Shown: in pieces, positions 42,378 through 53,936 of the stretch
How the letters are laid out: every line of letters starts with the position of its first letter
Numbering within the stretch: position 1 is the stretch's first letter
From: Linnemannia hyalina
Lineage: Eukaryota > Mortierellomycota > Mortierellomycetes > Mortierellales > Mortierellaceae
Direction: 5' to 3'
NCBI GenBank assembly: GCA_019671135.1
Contig: JAHRHY010000003.1
Location: 868,001 to 932,000, forward strand
Length of the DNA stretch: 64,000 bases
Notes under the pieces: model-generated
Database searches by the model: none
The model's input: the letters and a program-made list of their open reading frames with translations, nothing else
What the model was told of the DNA's origin: nothing
Program-made: the position numbers and the translations under genes

Positions 42378-45300
42378 CGCTCGCACACGAATGGTTACGA
42401 TGAAGCAGGTCAAGAAGCCAGTTTATCTCCGGTCGGAAAGAATAATCCTGAGCGCCAACAGGAACAACAGCAACAACACAGTCGAGGCTCAATATTCCCT
42501 CACTCTCCAATCGCGCCAATCTCTCCAGCTCCTCGTTCTCAGCCAGTCAGCAATACCCAACATTCTTCCTTTCAAGGACAATCGTCTCCAGGGCCAAATT
42601 CAACAGCTACTGCAGTAGAGGGTGGAGCAGGAGCAGGAAAGGGAGGACAGGGAATTTTTTCAGGATCTATCTCTGGATCGGTGTCAAGACCGGGATCCAG
42701 ATCCGGTTCTGAAACCAGTTCGGCCTTCATGCCAGCTTCCTCGACATCCACTTCAATAACATCAGCAACACCAGCAACAGTAGCACCAATTCTTGAAAGA
42801 GGAAGTGAAGGCTCTTTGTCGTCGTCGGCATTGGGATCAGGAATGGGGTATCAGCACCATTTGAAGGCAGGATCCAAAACCCATGATTCGTTGCCAGTCT
42901 CAGCGCCACATTCAAGTCCCACTTCTGGCGCAGCTCCTCTCACTGGTCACAGCACCTCTCGACCTTATCTGCATGAGGGAACAGCAGCAAACGATGACTC
43001 GAGGCGGTACCCTTACCATTCGCATCCAACATCGTCATCCTCAGCTCTGGGCTATTCAGGACGAGGAAGACCACTGCAGGAGCATGGAGATTCGAATATT
43101 GAAGAGTCATCTTCATTTGCTGGTGAGGCGGGACCAATTTTTCCTCGCCAGAGACATACGTCTCTGCCCCAGGTTCTGAGCCACCAGTCCCAAAACTACC
43201 CTCACCCACATCACCCACATTCGCAGCACCCACCACCAGAAGGACTGCAACAGCCGACAGCAGTAGGATATTCTTCGGACCCTCATAACCGTCGTCCACC
43301 ATCGCCTCCACAATACCATTACCCCCATCCGTCTCACCATACCCCAGGAGCATCCATGACATCGACGTCTTCGACATCGTCCACATCGTCGTCTTCGACC
43401 TCGTATTTTGGCCTGCAAAGCGCAAGTAGAGCACAGCAGCAGCGTCAATATGAGCAACCAGGGACCAGTAGCAGTGGAAGCAGCAGCAATAATGGCGCAC
43501 AGACACCTTACTCGATGTACTATCATCCAGAACATTACCGTGCGCGCTCGCCTTCATCCCCGTCCTCTAATGGATACCCTTACGAAGGCCATCCTCACCA
43601 CTTTCATCATCCTCACGGGCCTTACTCACATCCATACCACCACCCTGACAGGGTCCCGCCACCACCGCCTCATCGACCGACCGATGAATGGTACGACGAA
43701 CGATCATCTTATCATCGTCAAGGACACCCTTACCACTACGACGCAACAAATCGGTACCAGCCACCTTACCCACAACCTCGCCTGTACACACCACCACACC
43801 ACCTCCAACACCATCACCAGGACCGGAGGCACCTTACATCACTGCCGATTCGACACCACTCTCGCTTCCCTCGACGCATGTCTCAGCCCTTGACTGCTCC
43901 TGATGGCGGATCTGATCCTGAGAGTCGGTGCATGCCCTTCTTGAACGCCGATTTGCACGAGCAGGATATTAGCGATCCCTATGTGAAGCGGTTAGCGAAC
44001 TCGGATGATCGGCTTCCTTCGTCACCACCGCCCGTGCCACAGCCCAGGAATCTCGGACCGTCCAACACTTCTACTATGGCGAACTTGGCATCTTCATCAT
44101 CAGTAACAACATGGGGTGCATCAGGATCAGGATCTACATCGGGCTCTCAGTCAACAGGAACAACAAGCGGAAATAATGAAACGAACCTCGCAGTACGCGG
44201 TGGTCCGAGCACAGCATTTGGTGGACTGTTAACAAACGCATCCGGGGCACCGACAGCAGCGATTCCTGGATTGGTGTTTTCGTCGCGCGGAGATAATACG
44301 GGGTCTCGTACTCAGTTTCACGCACCCTTGGAACCTGAGGTCGTCGCCAAATTGGACGATATCTTCTTCAAGTTCCTCCAGCGCATCTGTTCCGACTGTA
44401 AGTTATTTACTTTTGTGGGGTTACTTGTTACTTATGTGTCTCGCATTCTTATATGTGTAGAACAATTGTTAACATTCAACATTCACATTGTTACCTTTTG
44501 TGTTTCTAGTGAAAGCATGCGATGCCAAGGGTGACCACATGTAGGTCCTTATTTGTTTTTTTTTGTTCGTGAGTTCTTGAGGGAAAAGACTTGAATTGAG
44601 AGGAGAGAATGAGCGTGAGCGAATCATCAGTCAAATCACATATTTGGAAAGAGAAGAATGATTTTCGATTCCGAACTTCTGTCCGTACTGATCCCAATCA
44701 AATACCGTGGTGCACACGGAACGACGATCTTTTTTACCTTTATCTCCATGTGTACCGAGGTCTCTCACAGACAGACAAATCAAAGGACAAGAGAGGGAAT
44801 GTACAAAATATTAAGGAGTGCCCCCCGGAAAGGGGTGTCAACACATCTCTCTTGCAGCATGATGGTGACAAATAAAAGGGGTGCCCAGGCAAAGAGGGAA
44901 TGAGAATGCGCATCTCGGTTTCTTCCGTTTGCATATAGAAATAATGATGCACCGCATTTAATTTTCATTCTTCCTTCTTTTTTCTAACACCAGCTTTCAT
45001 TGACTTCTAACTTCCTCATTCATGGAATCATAGTCACCAGCCGCTTATGGCCAAAAAAATGGAACGCCTCGAAGCCTCGACCGAATTCCGGCCCTTCAAA
45101 TTCCGGATCCAAGCCTTCACCAACGCCTTCCACGACTCCTTGATCCAACACGGTCTCACAGAGGATGTCCTCCCGCTTCGAAAAGTCAAACTCTACCTTT
45201 GGAAACATCGGTATATCTCGCGTTTTAATGAGGATGGCAAGAAGCAAAAGTCGAAGGGGAATCATGTTTGGAATATTGAGGCGCGCAAGATCTCGAACGT

Positions 45301-46865
45301 TGTGGATACCTCTGGGCCGGCTCCTGGGTCTGGAGCGGAAGGGCTGGGTGCGTCGGCGACGCCTTCGGTTGCTACGCCTTCTACATCCTCAGCTGCCTCA
45401 ACACCCTCTATCAAAGCATCCACGACGACGACAGGATTCTATGACCTTCTACCACTAGACATGGACCCGAAATATATCGGACCCGAAGCGATTTCTGCAG
45501 CAGGAGGCGGGTTGGGGATTATTCGGAGACCCACGAGTCCGGTGCGGTGGGAGTTCCGAGAGTACACTGGTCGGATTGCAGGACAAATCATCAAGTATGC
45601 CCGTGTGGGAGTTCCTTATGTCTATTCGCCCCGCATCTGGGATGCTCAAATGTCTTGTAAGGTCTTCCTTTTTTATATGCATTGTTTGTTTTGGTTAATG
45701 TCATGAAGAAAACTAGGAGATGCGGAAAAATTGTACGACCCACTGACCTTCTCTCTACCCCACACAATCCAAAAAAACCTCCGCAAACACAATAGGCCCA
45801 GCAGCAAAGTTCAGTAGCCCCTGGCTCCCCAGCTGGCTAAAATGGCACCGCGGAGAACTCAAAGGAATCCCAAGTGCGGAGGACAAATCCTGTACGATCC
45901 TGGTAGTTGCAGAGTACGTCAGGGAGGGGGAGGAATGTCGACTTGAGATGTCGTTCCCCTTGACGGTTTGTGATCCTTCCAATGAGATGCAGGAACTTCA
46001 CGAGCCCTCTGGTGTCTCTGCAGAGGATGATGGCAATGCAGGCGGGTTGTATGAAGGTGGTGGTGACAGCGCGGGCGCTGTCGACCTTACTCCTTCTGCT
46101 GGTCATGGACAGGGCAGTGCGGACTCTTTGAAGATGCAGGCAGAAGAGTTTTCATCCTTTCGACAACAGCAATCAAGTCGCGAGAACTATGGTGATGAGG
46201 AGATGATGATGGCTATGAAGGAGGACGAGGACATGGAAGGAGAAATGGAGCAAGAACATCGCGAGCAGGCCTCGTCTTACAACCAGCACCAGCACCCTTA
46301 TTCCAACAACTACTCCCCCTTCCACCACGACCACCAAAACCTACAACTTCCTCAACATGACTTGCAGACAATTTCGCCGCGTCAACAAGAACACCAACGC
46401 GAGCAGCGACAAGCCCAGCAGCGGCTGCAAAGACTCCACCTTCAAGAACACCATCAACATCAGCAACAGCAGGGGGAGGAGGACCAGAAGCCTTCACTCT
46501 TCCAGTCGACAGCTGCTCCTTCCTCGGCAGGGACGACCGCCAGCTTCTATATGAACCCTCCATCCAGCCGAGGCAGCATCAGTAGCAGCAACGGCAGCAG
46601 TGCCTACGTCAGGGAGGAAGAGTCCAATGAAGAGGAAGAGTCTGGCGATGATGAGGATGGTAATGAAAGCGACGGAGACGATGAAGAGGACGAGGAAGGT
46701 GGAACCGAGAAGACAAGGAATATGAAAACGAGGACCAGCACCAGGACTACAACGTCCACGTCAAGAACGCGTCCAGGTCGTCCCCTTTCCCACCGCCGGA
46801 AACCCTCTCGCGATCAGCGGTCAATAGTCCCGCAAGAAACCAACAAGCGGCGGAAACACGATTGA
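42378..46865 (+). CDS. Conserved unknown protein, probable nuclear regulator; 5' end unresolved
   Basis: Four exons are clear: from an AAACAG acceptor at about 42378 to 44397, 44510-44540 (31 nt), 45034-45657 and 45796-46865, all in phase, giving about 1,250 residues. The first has no ATG at its start in the coding frame (the first in-frame Met is at about 42728), so an upstream exon must supply the start. Residues up to about 640 are Ser/His/Pro/Gln-rich. Then comes a well-conserved looking globular part: KLDDIFFKFLQRICSDLKA, FKFRIQAFTNAFHDSLIQHG, VKLYLWKHRYISRFNEDGKK, KGNHVWNIEARK, then WEFREYTGRIAGQIIKYARV, GVPYVYSPRIWDAQMSCPAA and SPWLPSWLKWHRGELKGIP, ending in a beta-rich stretch (CTILVVAEYVREGEECRLEM). 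The tail is acidic and Gln-rich and ends with basic residues. I do not recognise the family. The basic ends suggest the nucleus. Confidence 0.65.
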
Positions 46866-47092
46866 TTTAAGCAAAGGACTTCAACGAAAAAATATTAAAG
46901 CCTTTCATGTTTTCTTCTGCTTGAAACACACTGAATTATTATTATTATTGTGATAGAAAGGAGTTGGTACATGGAATAGATAGAGTAGAGACACTGAGAG
47001 AATAGATATGTGTTTTCAAACTATGGTGTTATTACAATTGTGCAAAAGAACAGGGCTACTACATTTTGGTTTCTCAAACAAAAAAAAGTTTC
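46866..47092. other. Convergent 3' ends
   Basis: A short A/T-rich spacer between two convergent genes, with AATATTAAAG near 46893 and ATTATTATTATTATT near 46935. Confidence 0.4.
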
Positions 47093-50000
47093 TCAGAGGA
47101 CAGTGGCAGAGATCTCGTCATCTGATTCAGTATCAACACCGCCCCTTTCCAGCTGAGAAGGGTACCCACGACCGTGTTGATGCTGCGACGACCTCATAGG
47201 GTCATGACCTCGGGAGACATGCTGGGCCGGCGACGACGACGATGTTGAAGATGGTGGTCTTGGACCTCCACTGCCTCGCATCGACTGCTGCTGATGCTTG
47301 AGTGGTGGAAGGACAGGCGGGGGTGGGCCATGCGATGGAGGTGGACCTCCACGACCGCTGTACCCGCCATTAGGGCTCGAGCCCGGGTGGTGAGGCGATC
47401 GATGACGGTGGCTGCCGAGGGAAGGTGGAGGTGCCGAGGGGGGATGATGGCGGTCATTAGGGAGCATATGCGGCTGCTGGTGCGAATGTGGGTGCAGGTG
47501 ATGCTCACTAGTTCCTCGCTGATGATGATGGTGCACGGGGGAATGGGATGGAGGAGGAGGGTAATGGCCTTGCACAGGTGCATAATGGGCCGAATCCCTT
47601 CCATCACTGCCACCGTCAACTCTGCCTCTACCACCGCTGTTACTATAGGGTGGCAAACTCGTGCGTTCATGGCTTGACGGAGAATGCGAGTGAGATTGGG
47701 ATCGAGAGTGAGGCGACGGAGGCGTCAAGGGTGGTCTGCCATGAATCGGCGCCAGTTGGACGTGATCTCTAGATGGAGGCTGGTATGGAGGCAAGCGCGG
47801 ACTGGAACCAGAAGTTGAAGGTCCATATCGTTGGTGGGACTGCGATAACGTCTGCTGTGGCGGCGGCGCGTGATATCTTGATGATTGAGTTGGTGGCGGG
47901 TGAGAGTGAGACGGGTGGGGTGGTCCGTGCGAGTGAGGGTAGTGAGGCGACATCGAGTGAGATCCTCCTGTTCTTGGATGATGGCTCGAGTGCGGATATG
48001 GCGCCGCCTGGTGGGAATGAGGAAGCGCGCGCGCATGTGAAAGCTGTGGCGGCGGCTGTTGCTGCGAATGTGAGAATGGGTGCGAGTGCTGATGAGGATG
48101 CGGATGGGAAGGGTGAGGATGTGAATGAGACGCGTGCTGCTGATGCTGGTGTGGAACATGAGTACGAGCATGAGGATGTGGTTGTTGCTGCTGCGGTGGC
48201 GGCGGCGGGTGCGGGCGAGAATGAGAATGCGAGCGTGAGTGGGATGGCTGTGAGAGATGAGACGATGAAGGATGATGAGACTGAAGTGGAGGAGGATGCG
48301 AGCGAGATGAAGAGTGCTGTTGAGGTGGTGGTCCATGTGGGCCGTGCGGGTGATGCTGAGGGAGACTAGGAAGTCGATCATGGGGACGTCTGTCCTGGGG
48401 CAACAGAAATCCTTCGCTGAAGGACGGAAGGACAGGAGTTGCCGTCGATCCGGATCCGGGACCCGGTGCAGAAGGCGACTGTGGCATCGGTCCATTGGTT
48501 CCAGTTGGGAGCATGGACTGGACAATCGACTTTCGGCGTTTCGGTTTGGGTTTGTCGCCATTCTCCGCTAGAGGATCGCGTTTCTTGTAAGGCCGTTTCT
48601 TCCTTTCCTCAACTGGTCCAGTCAAAGTTCCCATCGATGACTTTGGCCCACCCCCCTGATCGCCTTCCGTTGCTGCGTGTGCAATAGCTGACAACTCGGG
48701 CTCATCCTTGCTTGACTTCCGTCGCTTCCGACGAAGCTCAGCCTGGTCCTTGTTGTACTGGATCCGCTCAGTAGCTCTTGCTTGGACTATTACGAGATAA
48801 AAACACAAAAGTAAGGTCAGCAAAAATGAATCCAAAGTACACAAAGGATGTATAACACATAACATGACAGCCTCGTAACATGATAGCCTCATAACATTAT
48901 AGCCTCGTTTCCTTACCTTCGTCGTGGTATTCTAGCGCGCCGTATTGATACGTCTTCTTTCTCAGCACGGTGCAGACGGGGCAGTAGAACCTGTTGAGTC
49001 GCTGAGCCTGCTCCAAATGAAGACCCACACAGTGGATGTGATGCCAATCCTGACAGCCTCCACATTGGACCAGAACAGCACCGTCATTTCCTTTTGCCTC
49101 TGCCTCGACAAATGGTTTGCGGCAGAGACAGAGGTTGGTGATGGCCGACATGGGAGGGGCCGTCGGGTAGTTGGACAACATTACCACAGGAACTGGCATC
49201 GAGTCGGGGCAAAGACGAAGAACATGGCCGCGAAGTGCCTCCCGCTCTTCCCGGAGTTCAATGTCCATACCCTCAATCTTGCGGAGGTACGCCTTGACTT
49301 GTCCAATGTCCTCCTCCATAATGGGGTTGTAGTGCAAAAACCTGTCCACCCTCTGCTGAAATCGTGCTGCCAGGTCAAAAATCTCGCCCAAGAGCGGAAC
49401 TTCTGGAGTGTAGAACCGGAGACTCTGTCCTTCATGAAAGCACCTCGCGAGCTCATCCAGAGTGGGGCGCGGACGGTCGCGTCGGATGACAAGGCTTAAG
49501 TTACAGACCGGGCAGATGTAGTTCGACTTCAAGCTGGCCTCCCGTTTGGTGACGCGTACACAGGTTCCGTGGTACCATTCGTGACATTCATCACACTCCA
49601 CCATCATTCCAGACTCTGGGTTCCTGCACAGACAATAGATTGGCTCCTCGCGATCTGGATCCATGGTCTCAGACTTCGAATACAAGAGGGTCTTGGTTGC
49701 CAGATTAGATATTTGAGCGACCTCTTCCGCAGTCAGGGGTGCCTCATAGGATCGTTGGGAGGGCTCGGCGTTTCCATTCTTCGCAGGCGGTGCTCCGTTG
49801 GCTTCCTCAGAAGGTCTGTCAGTGTGCTGAGCGAATCCAGACACCGCCTCGACGTTGCGTGCTGCTGTATATCCTGCGCCGTTCTTGATTTTGTCAGCCT
49901 TTTGAGACTCCAATATCCCATTCGCCGTGACCAGTATCGGTGGGATCCTCTCCTCCATCGTGCATGTCTGCACATTCTCCTTCAGGTCCTCCAATGACTC

Positions 50001-53000
50001 CTCTAGTTCAAATCCCGAAGACCTCCTGGAGCCTGGTTGCAAGAAAAGCGACTGGGTCCACGCCATCCAGTCGTCAAACTTCCTGGACTCTTCCTCAAAC
50101 ATGCTCTTGTGAGCAATCTCAATCGGGACGGTCTCCGCGAGTTTCAGTGCACGCTTCAACTCTGAGATGGATGGTCGGTCCTCATACTCTGGTTCCCCGC
50201 TCCGTTCCACCAGCTGGTCCGACGACTTGGCCCAATCCACTGACTTGTTGTAGAGGTGCTCTGCCTTGGAGAGAATCGCTCTTGATACTGGAATGTCCTG
50301 TCCACTCCTGATGACGTCTTGCAGCTCTGCCAAGTCGACTGGGTTTCTGTTCAATGCTGCCTGGGCCCTGTCCTCCCAGAAATGCCCTTCTTCCTCCTTC
50401 TTGATGAGATCCTTCAAAAGAGGGTTCGATAGCGACACACCGCTCTTGCGAGCATCTGCAACGAGACTGCAGATCAGGTGGTAATCGTCAGTATCGACGC
50501 CCTTGGCATGAGCTCGCTCGATCCATATGAGATCCTTCACAATCGTCTCCAGCTGGTCGATCTCGTCCATGCCAATGTTCATCGAAGCACCGATTTCGTA
50601 CAGTTCCCGGCACTCATTGAGGTCATGCTCGGGTTTGTTGAGTGCTCTCCGAACATCGTCGCGATATTCCAGAATGGTGTCGATCGAATCCTCCAGCTGC
50701 TTGATTTCAGGACAATCAAACCGCATCCTCTCCACTCTGCGAAGCATATCCTGAAGATCCTCCAGTCGCTTCCCGCTTGTTCCGTGAGCTCTCTCCAACA
50801 GTCGGCGACCCTGATGATGCTTGCGGACCAAAACCTTTGTTGTCGCCTCGACCCAGTCATTCGCCTCGGCCACAAACTTTCTTAAGTGACCAGCTTCCTT
50901 GATAGGAAATGGAATGCGATCGGCTTCGGCAAGAAGTGACCGGAGGAGCTTCAGAGACGGCGTACGGGTTTCCATCATCATAGTCCTGTATTTCTGAGTC
51001 CATGCGTCAGGGATCGCAGCGGTCTCCACAATTTTGTCCTGAATCTCCTTGAGACGATCATCCGAGTACCGCAGACGCAGGAATCGTTTCGGCGAGTCAC
51101 ATTTGCAGAGCTAAATGATACAATGTAAACCCAGAAATGTTAAACGCTGTTTCCTTGAAAAACAAACACAAGGCAAGTCTGATTAACTTCAGCAAACGTA
51201 CCTCGGAAATGTGGTCAGGGCATACGACCTTTGTCTGGCATTGGCATCCGATCTGAGAAAGGTAGATGTAGGTGTTGCAGTGAAGACATTGAACCTCTTC
51301 CTCTGGTCGGTCAGCCTCTTCCACAGAGATCTTGATGTTTGGATATTCCTTTTTCACGTCGCGGCGCTGAGAGATCTCCCGTTCGAAAAGGTCCTGTATC
51401 CCATCCTTTAGCCAGTATGCTGTGGCGATACTCGGGTCATTCAAAGCAGTCGTAAGAATCAGCTCGTCATGTGAAAACACTGGGTGCTTCCGATGCTCCT
51501 TGTACCGCTGTACACATTCCAGACCGAACTTGCACCAGTCAGGCGGCGCAAAATTGACCGCCTCCGCAAAGTTGAACTATAAAAATAAGAAGCCACAATT
51601 AGTATCATTCTTATAAGGATTGTAAACTTTTGTCTCGATCGTGCGCTTAGACCACTTACTCCATGGTTGAATCCTGCATGATATGCCTGCGGGAACGTGA
51701 CCACAAATTGTCCAGGACGCTGATCAAGAGCCAAGACCTTGACTCCGTTGGCGACAAGTCGTTCAGGGGACAGCATGGTGACAAGTTGGAAGAGCAGGTC
51801 GGGTTGTTGTTCGAACAGTTCTGGAACAGCTCGTCTCATAGTGTCCTCAAACTTCAGCGCGTCCGATGCGGGGACGCCGTACCATGTTTTCGTTTCGCCC
51901 CAATGCATATAGTTGACCGAGTAAGTGTAATGATCCTCGTTGTGCCAACAGAACGTTGAGAAGCACATGCCGACATAGAGCCATGGGACCATCATGCCCG
52001 AGATGTCCGATTTGATGTGACAAAAGAGCGACTCTGGCAATACTGGCATGTTGTTGAGATTGGATGGATGTGTCGAGTATTTGTCGTTGGGGTTTCGTTC
52101 CAGAGATGGGAATCCACTATCAGGTTCAGATAAAATGGGAAAAGCGTTAAGATCCGTACTTCTTACAATACTCATATGACGCGGCAAGGCAGAGCTTCAC
52201 AAACCTTCCATGCTGTGTGGAATGAAGATCTGCACCATACTCCACCTCCACGGTCTCAAATGTGCTCTCCACCAACCTCCAGAACTCGCGCTCAACAGCG
52301 TCCTCTGGCACGCGCCCATCCGTGTATCCTGCCTTCTCGAACCAGTTCTTCTTGAAGGTGTTACATTTCTGCTGGAAGCTACTGAGGGAGTATTCTTCGC
52401 CTTCCTCGAATCCGAATTCGTCTCCTGCAACAAGACATTTGGCACAATACCAGTCGGTCTTTGGGATGTTGTTCAGTGGTGGTGTCAAGCAGTACATGTG
52501 GTACCCCAGCTCACATCCGTCACAGATCAACATCTTTTCCAGGTCGCGTTCCGTGTGACAGATCTCGCAGACGTCCGATGACTCCTCAGCACTGTCCTCT
52601 CTCTTAACAGATCCAGGTTCACTTGACATCCTGTCTGAGTGTGATGGTGACGAGGGTTCAGAATCTACTGTTTCGGTTCAATTTTGGTGGCGAAGTGTTA
52701 ATATGAAAAGTTAAAATCACAGCAAAAAGCCTATCTGGACCTGGGCGAGAGACTTGCCTGCATAAGAGACGGGATCTTTCTTGATGCGCTTCGACTTTCG
52801 AGTTTCCGGGCCGAGGTTGGTTGTTGGAGGTATACTGGGACTTGCACGTTTGCCGTTGGAAGAGGTGTCGACTGGTTCCTTTTTGGCGTCCTGCGCTGGT
52901 GGTTCGGGAGCGAGCTTTGCTTGTTTTGAAAGATAAATCTCGTATGGAAGGATGACTTTGATGTATGCCGATTTGAGAGCGTTGGAAAGTGATGTGCATT

Positions 53001-53936
53001 GTTTCCTGGTGTAGTCGAGGCCTCGTCCGATCTCGGCCCATTTTTTCCCAGATGTGACCTAAAGATGTAAAAGAAAAGAGGGCGGTTAGTGATTGTTTGT
53101 TGTATCACAGGATTAAGGATCCGAGTGAACGATGTTGCATTTGCTTAGCACATCAGACTTGCTCTACCTTCTGATATCCTCCTCGGGCAGTAACCTCCTT
53201 CTTGAGGCGAAACAAGTCGATCGGACGCTTATCGAGCTGCGGGATCTTCAAGACTGGTTGGCCTTGCTGGCTGTGAAATTTGTAGAGTTGTTCCAGATAG
53301 TTCAAGTTAGTCCTCGTTTCGCCCTCCATGCTGTTGAGTTTTTGAATCCTGGTCTTGAAGCGAAAGACCTATTGTAGCGCACAGAGCAATATAGACCAGT
53401 TGTTAGACAAAGACGATCTGGGGAGCAGGGCGGGTGGTTGATCCATGTTTAACAGTCAACAACAGATGATCAAAAAGACGGCATTAGTCGCCCTTTCTCC
53501 TCTCCGCGTGAGAGTATCCAAGTCATTGTATCAACTCCTCATTGACATCTCATTTCCACTCTAGCTCGCTCTTTCTCATCCTCGTTGATTCATCTGAGAT
53601 CGACAAGGAGACGATCCGGTCTATCCTAAAAACTTCGCCATTGATGTTTACCTCGCTATCAAGGGCAAATGTTGGTTTCCATCCAACGGGTGGGATGATT
53701 TTGCAGATGCCAGCCTTCTCGGCCTCGGGTCGGATGCTTTCGATGTATTTGAGAGGCTCGGTAAACTGCTCCGCTGTTGGATAGAAGCAAGGCGCTTCGA
53801 CGAGACCAAAGATCCGTGTTGGGGGATGAATTGATGGGTTTTCTGGAGGGGCGGTTGTAGCGACTGTGGAGAGGTCGAGAGCAGGGGCCTTGTGGTGTGT
53901 GGCCTGGACAGGCCTGTGTTTGGCCTGTTTCATCAT
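47093..53936 (-). CDS. KDM5: KDM5/Lid2-type JmjC histone H3K4 demethylase
   Basis: Eight exons in phase give 1,988 aa: 53936-53652, 53368-53168, 53058-52758, 52664-52205, 52116-51660, 51576-51202, 51110-48917 and 48786-47093. The third intron has a GC donor (GCAG then GCAAGT). Domain order matches KDM5: JmjN ([18 protein letters not shown]), ARID (exons 2-3, [10 protein letters not shown] ... [11 protein letters not shown]), PHD1 ([20 protein letters not shown]), JmjC with iron ligands His and Glu in [19 protein letters not shown] and the second His in [18 protein letters not shown], a C5HC2 zinc finger ([18 protein letters not shown]), a long helical PLU-1 region, PHD2 ([20 protein letters not shown]) and PHD3 (LCLCRKPF ... 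CGGCQDWHH). It removes methyl groups from H3K4me3/2 using Fe(II) and 2-oxoglutarate, repressing genes. All iron ligands are present, so it should be active. The last 500 residues are an unusual His/Pro/Ser-rich tail after basic NLS-like patches ([16 protein letters not shown]). Confidence 0.93.

Noticed and set aside
42145..42618. Plus-strand ORF of 157 aa containing ATG 42391
   Set aside because: It stops at 42618 within the long open frame of the conserved unknown gene, has a pyrimidine-tract start, and shows no family.
47773..48369. Plus-strand ORF of 198 aa
   Set aside because: It is the antisense of the His/Pro-rich tail of KDM5, whose exon is phase-consistent with seven others. Its Ala/Glu/Val bias is a complement effect.
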